Source: Planctomycetota bacterium
GTDB taxonomy: Bacteria > Planctomycetota > MHYJ01 > JACQXL01
NCBI GenBank assembly: GCA_016208805.1
Contig: JACQXL010000080.1
Coordinates: 1 to 18,100 of the forward strand
DNA length: 18,100 nucleotides
Direction of reading: 5' to 3'
The notes beneath the pieces are model-generated. The model had not been told where the DNA came from and made no database searches. It saw nothing but the letters and a program-made list of their open reading frames with translations. Position 1 is the first letter of the stretch. Every line of letters begins with the position of its first letter. A program made the position numbers and the translations under genes. This document shows positions 7,238 through 13,868 of this stretch, in pieces.

Positions 7238-8578
7238 TTATGGTTTATTCCAACTCACCACATAATGATTGCCGAAAACATCATTATATACCATATATAT
7301 CACCGCCACGTTATTCCAATTAACAGAAGATGTAAATACGTGTTCGGTAGTTGCGGGCGGCAATTGGGGCGAATTATAGATTCTGTTTCCCATGGTTTGG
7401 CCGTCTACCTGCAACATGATATATTCAATAATTGTCTGCGGGTCTACATTCGCAACAGCCCCGCTTCCGAGTTTATATGACCAGTTAGTTTTCTGGATGG
7501 TTCCGTCGCCGTTTAATGTAATGGTCGGAACGGCCAGGATAATATTAGAGATGGCCGATGACTGGTTTGGTATATTAAAGGTTAAGGTGCCGGCATTATA
7601 AGTAACGGTATAAACTCCGCCGGGTGGGATGGTCGGGCTGGTTATATAGGGCGAGCCATAGGTGGCGCTATGGGTGTATTTATTCGGCGCCTGGTCGTTA
7701 GCGCTGTTTGAAAGCGATGAACCAACTGGACCATTAAAGTAAACCGTATCCGGGAATGTAGAGGTTGAATTATCGGAAACGTGCAGGGAAAACCTGAAAC
7801 CGGTGATATTTGCCGGCGTCGTAACGGACGGCGTCAGATTACCGCTAAAACTACCGCCCGTAACGAAATACATTACAAACGGTCTATAAAACTTACCGTT
7901 CAGGAAATCTATCTGGCCGTCGCCGTCGGCATCGGGAACGTTCTTGATAACTGAGGTAAAGAAGTCGTCGCCCTGGGCGATGGCGGTCTGTTCCTCGGCG
8001 GTTAGCGGCAATTCCGAACCAATCGGGTTATGTCCCGGCTCAATAATTCCGCCTGAAGACGAAAGTGCCTGTAAATCAATTGTAGTGATGTTGGTGCCGG
8101 AGGCGGTATCAAACTTCATTAAGGGGAGGATGTCTATGCCGTTTTTCAGGGTAAGATAACCCAGGTAATTATTGGCGGCGCCGACGAATATCAGCCCGGT
8201 TGGCTTGCCTTTTTCTACGCCGATGGAGAAACTGCGGTCTGCGGCCACATTAGAAACCACATACCGTCCGTCCAGCATAAATGCAATCACCTTGGTAACC
8301 AGACTCTGGTCCAGGGCGTATGCCGGTGTGGTGAAAATATTAGAAAAGAATCTGTCAAACCACGGCAGGCGTGTATGCGTGCCGCCGGCAAAGGTGCCGT
8401 TAATCTGAACCTCGCTGACGATTACGACACTGCTTCCGCTGGATGGCTTCTTTTCGCTCTTGCTGCAGAGCCCGCCGTAGCCGGTAATCACCACAAAGGA
8501 CATCCCGCACATAATAAGTAATGTGCGGGACAGGCGCCGGGCACAAAGGATAACCGGGGTTAATCCGTGGTTCTTCAT
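7238..8578 (-). CDS. secreted protein of unknown function with Ca-binding-type loop
   Basis: I do not recognise the family of this 446-residue protein. The ATG at 8578 is well supported by AAAGGAGG a few bases upstream on the minus strand. The N-terminus has basic residues (ARRLSR) and a hydrophobic segment at about 19-37 (LLIMCGMSFVVITGYGG), consistent with a signal peptide. C38 follows GGL, a poor lipobox, so lipidation is doubtful. DADGDGQID at residues 216-224 matches a calcium-binding DxDxDGxxD loop as in dockerin, thrombospondin-3 or EF-hand proteins. The rest is Ser/Thr/Asn-rich and strand-forming, typical of exported proteins. Its 3' end is convergent with the barrel gene, 8 bp apart, with no visible terminator between them. 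It lies downstream of the tRNA on the same strand and may share its transcript. Confidence 0.7.
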   Translation of the reverse strand: MKNHGLTPVILCARRLSRTLLIMCGMSFVVITGYGGLCSKSEKKPSSGSSVVIVSEVQINGTFAGGTHTRLPWFDRFFSNIFTTPAYALDQSLVTKVIAFMLDGRYVVSNVAADRSFSIGVEKGKPTGLIFVGAANNYLGYLTLKNGIDILPLMKFDTASGTNITTIDLQALSSSGGIIEPGHNPIGSELPLTAEEQTAIAQGDDFFTSVIKNVPDADGDGQIDFLNGKFYRPFVMYFVTGGSFSGNLTPSVTTPANITGFRFSLHVSDNSTSTFPDTVYFNGPVGSSLSNSANDQAPNKYTHSATYGSPYITSPTIPPGGVYTVTYNAGTLTFNIPNQSSAISNIILAVPTITLNGDGTIQKTNWSYKLGSGAVANVDPQTIIEYIMLQVDGQTMGNRIYNSPQLPPATTEHVFTSSVNWNNVAVIYMVYNDVFGNHYVVSWNKP

Positions 8579-8645
8579 AACGACCTCCTTTTGCTAAATA
8601 TTGGATTGTCTTGACACTGAAGCGAATCTGTAGTATGAATAACAA

Positions 8646-8686
8646 CGGATTAAACTGATTGTCTTGCTGGCTATCAGATAAATCCG
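8646..8686. repeat. R2 palindromic repeat
   Basis: CGGATTAAACTGAT pairs with ATCAGATAAATCCG (12 of 14 positions), a further member of the family at 1617-1677 and 11496-11554. It lies between the tRNA and the start of the minus-strand secreted protein gene. Confidence 0.65.
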
Positions 8687-8705
8687 CTGAATCCATTGTA
8701 AAAAA

Positions 8706-8779
8706 TAGCGGGGGTGGGATTTGAACCCACGACCTCAAGGTTATGAGCCTTGCGAGCTACCGGGCTGCTCCACCCCGCG
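8706..8779 (-). tRNA. initiator tRNA-fMet (CAT)
   Basis: The minus strand folds as a complete 74-nt tRNA without encoded CCA. The acceptor pairs GCGGGG with CCCCGC, and the D-arm GGAGCAGCCCGGTAGCTC, anticodon loop CTCATAA with CAT at 8743-8745, and T-loop GTTCAAATC are all present. C1 faces T72, so the first acceptor pair is open, the hallmark of bacterial initiator tRNA. The anticodon stem reads CAAGG/CCTTG, giving A-T at 29-41 rather than the third G-C pair usual in initiators. That variant is worth noting. Confidence 0.95.
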
Positions 8780-8794
8780 ATTTCAGATGCTTTA

Positions 8795-8823
8795 ATCTTA
8801 TATGCCGAACCGCAAAGTGTCAA
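8795..8823 (-). promoter_or_regulatory. sigma70-type promoter for tRNA-fMet
   Basis: Read on the minus strand, TTGACA (8818-8823) and TAAGAT (8795-8800) are separated by exactly 17 nt, and the -10 lies about 15 nt upstream of the tRNA 5' end. The promoter overlaps the first codons of the divergent aldolase gene. Confidence 0.6.
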
Positions 8824-9365
8824 GCAAAATAGTCAAAACATTCAAGAAAATCGGCTGGGCGTCATATGTGAGCGGTCTCAACACCTCGCATAGCGGCAAT
8901 ATGTCCATCCGCCAGGGAGACAAAATCCATATTACTAGGCGCGGTGCGATGAAAGGGTTCCTTGAGCCGGCGGATATCGTTACCATATCTCTGAAACCGT
9001 CCGACAGGGACAAACTGGCATCCAGCGAAGCCAGGATACATCGGGCGATATATAATAAGACCAATGCTCGCGCCGTGATGCACTGTCATCCGCTGATGGC
9101 CACGGTGCTGTCATTAAAGCAAGATAAAATCGTGCCGCTTGATGTAGAAGGTAACTGGTTGTTGCCAGAGATACCGGTGTTGGAGTGCCGGGAGCCGACC
9201 GGCTCGGACGAACTGGCCCGGAAACTATCGGCCTTATTTACTCGCTACAAGGCCGCGATAGTCAGAAGCCACGGCGTATTTGCCATAGGCGAAACGCTTG
9301 ATGAGGCATTCAGGTGCGTTGCGGTGATTGAACATTCAGCCTGGATAATATATGATTCTAGATAA
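8802..9365 (+). CDS. class II aldolase/adducin-family protein (fuculose-phosphate aldolase-like)
   Basis: This 187-residue protein has the class II aldolase fold landmarks: GLNTSHSGNMSIR (25-37) and RRGAMKG for phosphate and substrate contacts, a catalytic-type glutamate E76 in SSEARIH, the zinc ligands H94 and H96 (MHCHP), and H157 in RSHGVF. All metal ligands are present, so it is likely an active zinc-dependent aldolase or related epimerase/dehydratase (FucA, AraD or MtnB-like). The substrate is unknown and the protein is slightly shorter than FucA (about 215). The start is uncertain. The ATG at 8802 has no Shine-Dalgarno and overlaps the tRNA promoter; a GTG at 8817 is in frame. It lies 186 bp upstream of moxR behind two hairpin repeats, so it is not clearly in the same operon. 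Confidence 0.82.
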   Translation: MPNRKVSSKIVKTFKKIGWASYVSGLNTSHSGNMSIRQGDKIHITRRGAMKGFLEPADIVTISLKPSDRDKLASSEARIHRAIYNKTNARAVMHCHPLMATVLSLKQDKIVPLDVEGNWLLPEIPVLECREPTGSDELARKLSALFTRYKAAIVRSHGVFAIGETLDEAFRCVAVIEHSAWIIYDSR

Positions 9366-9378
9366 TAAGAGGTGAAGC

Positions 9379-9472
9379 CCAGCACTTACTTTGTAAAAGG
9401 ATGCATTATTTGAAAGTAAATCAATGATGCCATTAGTCATACGCTGATAGACAGTATTAAAGTAAGTGCTGG
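9379..9472. repeat. 94-bp element with perfect 14-bp terminal inverted repeats
   Basis: CCAGCACTTACTTT (9379-9392) and AAAGTAAGTGCTGG (9459-9472) are exact reverse complements separated by 66 AT-rich bases with no open frame. It lies in the space between the aldolase and moxR. The arm core CCAGCAC/GTGCTGG recurs in the hairpin at 13808-13842. It could be a small MITE-like element or a structured RNA. Confidence 0.75.
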
Positions 9473-9477
9473 ACATA

Positions 9478-9536
9478 AGAACCAGTAACGCCCTCCCGTC
9501 TTCCCCGTACGGGGGACGGGATGACTAACTGGTTCT
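9478..9536 (+). repeat. two-stem hairpin with GTAACG / GACTAAC internal loop, upstream of moxR
   Basis: The outer stem pairs AGAACCAGT (9478-9486) with ACTGGTTCT (9528-9536). The inner stem pairs CCCGTC..CCCC with GGGGGACGGG. The unpaired joint reads AACG on the left and GACTA on the right. The hairpin at 13796-13853 has different stems but the same joints and the same place just before a Shine-Dalgarno. It ends 15 nt before the moxR ATG. It may be a dispersed repeat or a leader RNA structure. Confidence 0.65.
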
Positions 9537-9551
9537 AATGGAGTAAAAAGT

Positions 9552-10646
9552 ATGCCAGAAATGACAGATATTGAAGCCGTTAATCGGCTCAAGGATGCGG
9601 CCGACCGACTCAAGAACCAGATGAAAAAGGCCATTATCGGACAGGAAAAGGTGCTGGAAGAACTTCTGGTTTGCATCTTTTCCAAGGGACACTGCCTGCT
9701 GGTCGGCGTGCCCGGCCTGGCCAAGACCTTGATGATGAGGACATTAGCCCAGTCGCTTTCGCTGACTTTCAACCGGATTCAGTTCACGCCGGATCTGATG
9801 CCGTCTGATATTACCGGCACCGACATCATCCAGGACGACCCGAATACCTCCGGCGGGCGGTGTCTCCAGTTCATCAAGGGACCGGTCTTTGCCAATGTGA
9901 TTCTGGCCGACGAGATAAACCGCACGCCGCCCAAGACCCAGTCCGCACTTCTGGAGGCGATGCAGGAACTGCAGGTCACGGCCGGCGGACGCAAATACCT
10001 GCTGGAGCAACCGTTCTTCGTAATGGCCACCCAGAACCCGATTGAACAGGAGGGCACTTATCCGTTGCCCGAGGCCCAGTTAGACCGTTTTATGTTTAAT
10101 ATCATTATTGATTACCCGTCGGCGCCGGAAGAAGTGGAGATAATGAAACTTACCACATCGCCCTTTGATGTGAAACTGGATAAGGTCTTGGGCGCCGAGG
10201 AGATACTGAAACTGCAGGCGATTGTCCAGCGGGTGCCGGTGGCTGATTATGCGGTTCAATATGCGATGAACCTCGTGCGCCAGACCCGGGTTCATCAGGT
10301 TCGCCCAGAGGTAATCGGGCTCACTGCCGAAGGGTCGGAAGGCACGGAGACAATTCCCGATTTTATCAAGCAATGGGTGGCCTGGGGTGCCGGTCCGCGC
10401 GCCTCGCAATACCTGATTACCACGGCCCGGGCCAGGGCCGCATTACAAGGCCGGTATTTTGTCACCACTGATGACATCAAGACCGTGGCGTTACCGGTCT
10501 TGAGGCATCGCATCATCCGCAACTTCACGGCCGAGGCCGAAGGCATCACCACCGACAAGATAATCGCTAAACTGATTGAGATTACCCCCGCACTGGAGTC
10601 CAGAGATGGAAGATTATCGCAGGTACTTGAATCCGCAGGTTCTTAA
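9552..10646 (+). CDS. MoxR-family AAA+ ATPase
   Basis: This 364-residue MoxR ATPase has Walker A GVPGLAKT (52-59), Walker B VILADE (116-121) followed by INRTPPKTQSALLEAMQE, and sensor-1-type FFVMATQNPIEQEGTYPLPEAQ, here split as MATQNPIEQEG and YPLPEAQLDRFMF. The lid ends with GAGPRASQYL. MoxR proteins act as chaperone-like ATPases that activate or insert metal into partner proteins, usually with a VWA protein encoded next to them, as here. The start has GGAG 8 nt upstream. The segment before IPDFIKQWVAW (VRPEVIGLTAEGSEGTET) is longer than usual for the family. The downstream DUF58 gene overlaps its 3' end by 41 bp. Confidence 0.95.
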   Translation: MPEMTDIEAVNRLKDAADRLKNQMKKAIIGQEKVLEELLVCIFSKGHCLLVGVPGLAKTLMMRTLAQSLSLTFNRIQFTPDLMPSDITGTDIIQDDPNTSGGRCLQFIKGPVFANVILADEINRTPPKTQSALLEAMQELQVTAGGRKYLLEQPFFVMATQNPIEQEGTYPLPEAQLDRFMFNIIIDYPSAPEEVEIMKLTTSPFDVKLDKVLGAEEILKLQAIVQRVPVADYAVQYAMNLVRQTRVHQVRPEVIGLTAEGSEGTETIPDFIKQWVAWGAGPRASQYLITTARARAALQGRYFVTTDDIKTVALPVLRHRIIRNFTAEAEGITTDKIIAKLIEITPALESRDGRLSQVLESAGS

Positions 10647-11496
10647 TAAAATCAGCCGGCTTGACCTGAAAGCCCGGCTGGTGGTGGAGGGCTATATCGC
10701 GGGGTTGCACCGCAGTCCTTACCGCGGGGTCAGCCAGGAGTTTGCGGCCCACCGCGAATATGTCCCGGGCGACGACCTGCGCCACCTTGACTGGAAGGTC
10801 TTCGGCCGCTCCGACCGGCTCTATGTCAAACAATACGAACAGGAAACCAATCTTATCTGTTATCTTCTGCTGGATGTATCCGAGTCAATGTCCTACGGCT
10901 CAACCACGGTGAACAAACTGGAATACAGCCGCTATCTGGCCGCGGCCTTGAGTTTCCTGATGGTGCAACAGCAGGATGCGGTCGGGCTGGTCCTGTTTGA
11001 CCGGCAGGTCAGGAAGACCATTCCAGCCCGCAGTTCCACTCCGCATCTGAACTTGATTCTGAAAGAACTCAGCGAGGCCCAGCCGACTCTCAAGACCGAT
11101 TTTAAGGCCATCTCGGATGATGTTACCACGCACCTGGCTCAGAAAGGGTTGGTCATAGTTATTTCCGACCTCTTTGACGAGCCCGAACGGATTCTGTCCG
11201 GCCTGGAACGAATCAGGGCCAAAGGTCAGGAAGTGATTGTCTTTAATATCCTTGATGAATACGAAGTCAGGTTCCCGTTTGAGCGGATGACCCGGTTTGA
11301 AGGGATGGAGGAATACCCGCAGTTATTTGCTGACCCGCGCACCTTGCGCAATGAATACCTTAAAACCCTTGAAGATTTCCTCAGCCGCATCAGGCGCGGT
11401 TGTCTGGCCGAGCGGATTGACTATGTCCGGATTTCCACGGACCAGATGCTGGATGTGGCGTTGACGGCCTACCTGGCCAAACGGGAGCGATTGTAA
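10606..11496 (+). CDS. DUF58 (VWA-like) protein
   Basis: This 296-residue DUF58 protein carries the signature VPGDDLRHLDWKVFGRSD (53-70) and YVKQYEQETN, then a VWA-like domain with a MIDAS-type DVSES at 90-94. Proteins of this family work with the adjacent MoxR ATPase in envelope or stress-related complexes. I choose the ATG at 10606 because GGAG lies 7 nt upstream and MEDYRRYLNPQVLNKISRLDL, in pieces MEDYRRYLNP and KISRLDL, is the family's normal beginning. The upstream TTG at 10576 would only add residues with no match. It overlaps moxR by 41 nt, so the genes are coupled. The stop TAA adjoins an R2 repeat. Confidence 0.92.
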   Translation: MEDYRRYLNPQVLNKISRLDLKARLVVEGYIAGLHRSPYRGVSQEFAAHREYVPGDDLRHLDWKVFGRSDRLYVKQYEQETNLICYLLLDVSESMSYGSTTVNKLEYSRYLAAALSFLMVQQQDAVGLVLFDRQVRKTIPARSSTPHLNLILKELSEAQPTLKTDFKAISDDVTTHLAQKGLVIVISDLFDEPERILSGLERIRAKGQEVIVFNILDEYEVRFPFERMTRFEGMEEYPQLFADPRTLRNEYLKTLEDFLSRIRRGCLAERIDYVRISTDQMLDVALTAYLAKRERL

Positions 11497-11554
11497 GTAA
11501 ACTGATTAAGCGGATAAAGCAGATAATCCGATAAATCAGTTTAATCCGCTTACT
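11496..11554. repeat. R2 palindromic repeat between DUF58 and BatA/VWA genes
   Basis: AGTAAACTGATTAAGCGGAT pairs with the right end ATCAGTTTAATCCGCTTACT at 16 of 20 positions. The element starts at the DUF58 stop codon and ends 6 nt before the next ATG, so it fills the spacer. It is the third full copy of this family in the window. Confidence 0.75.
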
Positions 11555-11560
11555 AAAGAA

Positions 11561-13765
11561 ATGAGTTTTGTCAGTCCCGCCTATTTATGGCTATTGTTGG
11601 CTGGCGCGTTGCCGGTGATTATTCATCTGCTCAACCGCCAGCGTTATCAGACCGTGCGCTGGGCCGCAATGGAGTTCCTGCTGGCCGCCTCGCACAAGAA
11701 CCGGCGCCGCATCCAGATGGAAAACCTGCTCCTGTTGCTCTTGCGCGTGGCCATTGTGCTCGGGCTGGCCTTTACCTTTGCCCGGCCTTATCTCAAGAAA
11801 CCGGTGCTTAACGCCCTGACCGCGCCGGATACCCACCTGGTGATTGCCATAGACAACTCCTACAGTATGGGTTACCGGGACGGCTCGGCCACCATATTTG
11901 AGCAGGTCAAGGATGTTGCCCGCAAACTCATTGATACGCTCCGGGTTGACCGCGGTGACCGGCTGACCCTGATGACTCTTTCAGAATATCCGGAAACCCT
12001 GATAAACGACGTCTCGCTGCATATCACCCAGGCCAAAAAGAGGGTGGATGAACTCGCGTTAACCGATTACGCCACCAATATTATGAAAACTCTCGCGCTG
12101 GCTGACGACATCGCATCCAAATCAACCGCCTCGCGCACGGTGATTTATCTGGTCACCGATAACCAGAAAACCGGATACAAACATGCTGAAGCCGCAACCG
12201 CCACGGCCAAATCGGAATTGAAAATAATAGAAGTCGGCTCAGCCGGAAGGGCTAATCATCAGGTAACCAGAATCTACCCATTGAACCAGTCGGGGCTCAT
12301 CCTTACCGGCCAGTCGGTTGCTTTTCAGGTTGAGTCCACAAACTACGGCAATAAGGATATCGTAACGGCGGTTAATTTCATTGCCGACGGCATTAAACAG
12401 GGCGGTTCCTCGGTTAATATCGGCGCCGGCCGAACCGTTTCGCTGGCATTCAATCACTCGTTTACAGAGCCCGGACCGCACTGGGTCAGGGCGGAGATTG
12501 AAAAGGACAATCTGGTAATTGACGACAGCCGCATTTATGCGCTGGATATCAAGGATTCCATAAAGACGCTGATTATCAACGGCGAACCTTCGGCCGAACC
12601 GTTTGAGGACGAGGTCGTATTCCTGCGCTATGCGCTTTCGCCCCAACCGGAAACTCCGAACTCTAATATTTCTCCGTATGCGCTCAATATCATTAACGGA
12701 CAGGAATTTATCTCTACCGAGCAATTGCCGCTTAACAATACGGACGTAATGATAATCGCCAACCTTGAATTCATCCCGCCCGGGAAACTCCGCCAGATAG
12801 AGGAATGGCTTAATAAGGGCGGCGGATTGCTGATATTCCTGGGCGATAAGGTGGACCGCACGGCTTATAACGATTTATTTGCTAAAGGATTGCTGCCGGC
12901 CGAACTTGTTGAAGTGGCCGGCAATAATACCGATACCGTTCGGTTTGACCGGATAGATTTTACCCATCCGGCGTTAACCTTCTTCGGGTCGGTCAAGGAG
13001 AAACTTCGGTCACTCTTGATACAAAAATATTATAGTGTGAAATCGGCTGAGGGTTCTCGGGTTCTTATGAGTTATGGCGATACGGCCAACAGCCCAGCGG
13101 TCATAGAAAAACCGGTTGGTAAAGGACGGCCATCCGCCGCTCCGAAGCCGCCATCCTACGCTGTTCCGAAGCTACGGAGTGGCGAAGGACAGGAGCTCTG
13201 GAATGGCGAAGGATGGCTGATATTGGTAACCACCTCGGCTGATGCCGAATGGAATAAAATGCCGGCCAAGCCGTCCTATGTGATGCTGATTGACCAGTTA
13301 TGCCGGTATCTGGCCAGCAGTTCGTCCCTGGTGGCGCGCGACCTGTTGCCAGCGCAGACTATCACCTTACCGGCTGGCGAGGCCGGCAACTTCCTGATGG
13401 CTACTCCCAAAAGCGGCACGGTTGCATTGCAGGCGCCGAATTATAAGGATACAGCCGATGTCGGCTTATATACACTGGAGCGGCTCACGGCTGACCGGAT
13501 GACCAAAGAAAAGTTGAGTTATTTCGGGGTCAACCCTGAGCCGGCCGAAGGCGACCTCAGGCGTATCGCGCCGGATGAATTACGAAAGATTCTGAACAGG
13601 CCGTTTGAACTGGTCAATGCCAATGCCGGGTTAACCGATGATGCGCTGGCCTCCGGCGGACAGATTCCGCCCCTGAGCCATCTCTGGAAATACCTGATTT
13701 ATCTGGTCTTAATCAGTCTGGTGCTGGAACTGGTGCTGGCCCAGCGCTTCGGTCGTTTTGCGTGA
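11561..13765 (+). CDS. BatA-type membrane protein with VWA domain
   Basis: The 734-residue protein starts with the BatA N-terminal domain (residues 1-80: FVSPAYLWLLL, LPVIIHLLNRQR, VRWAAMEFLL, then a helix LLLLLLRVAIVLGLAF). A VWA domain follows at about 92-245 with MIDAS DNSYS at 98-102, then a CARDB-like beta domain (about 245-325) and a glutamine-amidotransferase-like fold (IEEWLNKGGGLLIFLG). A final membrane helix lies near the end (LWKYLIYLVLISLVLELVLA). It probably sits in the inner membrane with the VWA region in the periplasm, as the effector partner of the MoxR/DUF58 pair. An 84-87 bp palindromic repeat inserts about 28 residues after GKGR (residue 523), before LILVTTSADAEW. No clear Shine-Dalgarno precedes the ATG; an R2 repeat occupies the leader. 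Confidence 0.88.
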   Translation: MSFVSPAYLWLLLAGALPVIIHLLNRQRYQTVRWAAMEFLLAASHKNRRRIQMENLLLLLLRVAIVLGLAFTFARPYLKKPVLNALTAPDTHLVIAIDNSYSMGYRDGSATIFEQVKDVARKLIDTLRVDRGDRLTLMTLSEYPETLINDVSLHITQAKKRVDELALTDYATNIMKTLALADDIASKSTASRTVIYLVTDNQKTGYKHAEAATATAKSELKIIEVGSAGRANHQVTRIYPLNQSGLILTGQSVAFQVESTNYGNKDIVTAVNFIADGIKQGGSSVNIGAGRTVSLAFNHSFTEPGPHWVRAEIEKDNLVIDDSRIYALDIKDSIKTLIINGEPSAEPFEDEVVFLRYALSPQPETPNSNISPYALNIINGQEFISTEQLPLNNTDVMIIANLEFIPPGKLRQIEEWLNKGGGLLIFLGDKVDRTAYNDLFAKGLLPAELVEVAGNNTDTVRFDRIDFTHPALTFFGSVKEKLRSLLIQKYYSVKSAEGSRVLMSYGDTANSPAVIEKPVGKGRPSAAPKPPSYAVPKLRSGEGQELWNGEGWLILVTTSADAEWNKMPAKPSYVMLIDQLCRYLASSSSLVARDLLPAQTITLPAGEAGNFLMATPKSGTVALQAPNYKDTADVGLYTLERLTADRMTKEKLSYFGVNPEPAEGDLRRIAPDELRKILNRPFELVNANAGLTDDALASGGQIPPLSHLWKYLIYLVLISLVLELVLAQRFGRFA
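13130..13213. repeat. in-frame palindromic repeat inserted in the VWA gene
   Basis: The segment begins CCATCCGCCGCTCC and ends GGAATGGCGAAGGATGG (with the first bases after it), which are imperfect reverse complements; the middle holds CTACGCTGTTCCGAAGCTACG. It is bounded by AAGGA on both sides. Its length is a multiple of three and it has no stop, so the frame continues. Removing it joins GKGR to WLILVTT, the usual family sequence at this point. Confidence 0.75.
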
Positions 13766-13795
13766 TGTTATGTAAACGGATTGAGTGGAGCTCAA

Positions 13796-13853
13796 CTCCA
13801 CTGTAACGTCCAGCACCCATCCCGGCGGGATAGGTGCTGGACTAACAGTGAGT
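13796..13853 (+). repeat. two-stem hairpin with GTAACG / GACTAAC internal loop, upstream of HEAT gene
   Basis: The outer stem is CACTGT/ACAGTG, and the inner stem GTCCAGCACC (13808-13817) pairs perfectly with GGTGCTGGAC (13833-13842). The tip is TCCC-GGC-GGGA. The joints AAC / TA match those of the hairpin before moxR. AGAGGAGG follows at once, so the hairpin abuts the Shine-Dalgarno of the HEAT gene. Confidence 0.7.
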
Positions 13854-13868
13854 AAGAGGAGGTATATT

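Noticed and set aside
9495..9520. GC-rich stem before moxR as an intrinsic terminator of the aldolase transcript
   Set aside because: No T-tract follows the stem; it is followed by ATGACTAAC and the outer stem of the repeat.
12239..12724. 161-codon open frame on the minus strand within the VWA gene
   Set aside because: It lies wholly opposite a well-supported coding region, has low-complexity Arg/Asn-rich translation and no ribosome binding site; it is a shadow of the plus-strand gene.
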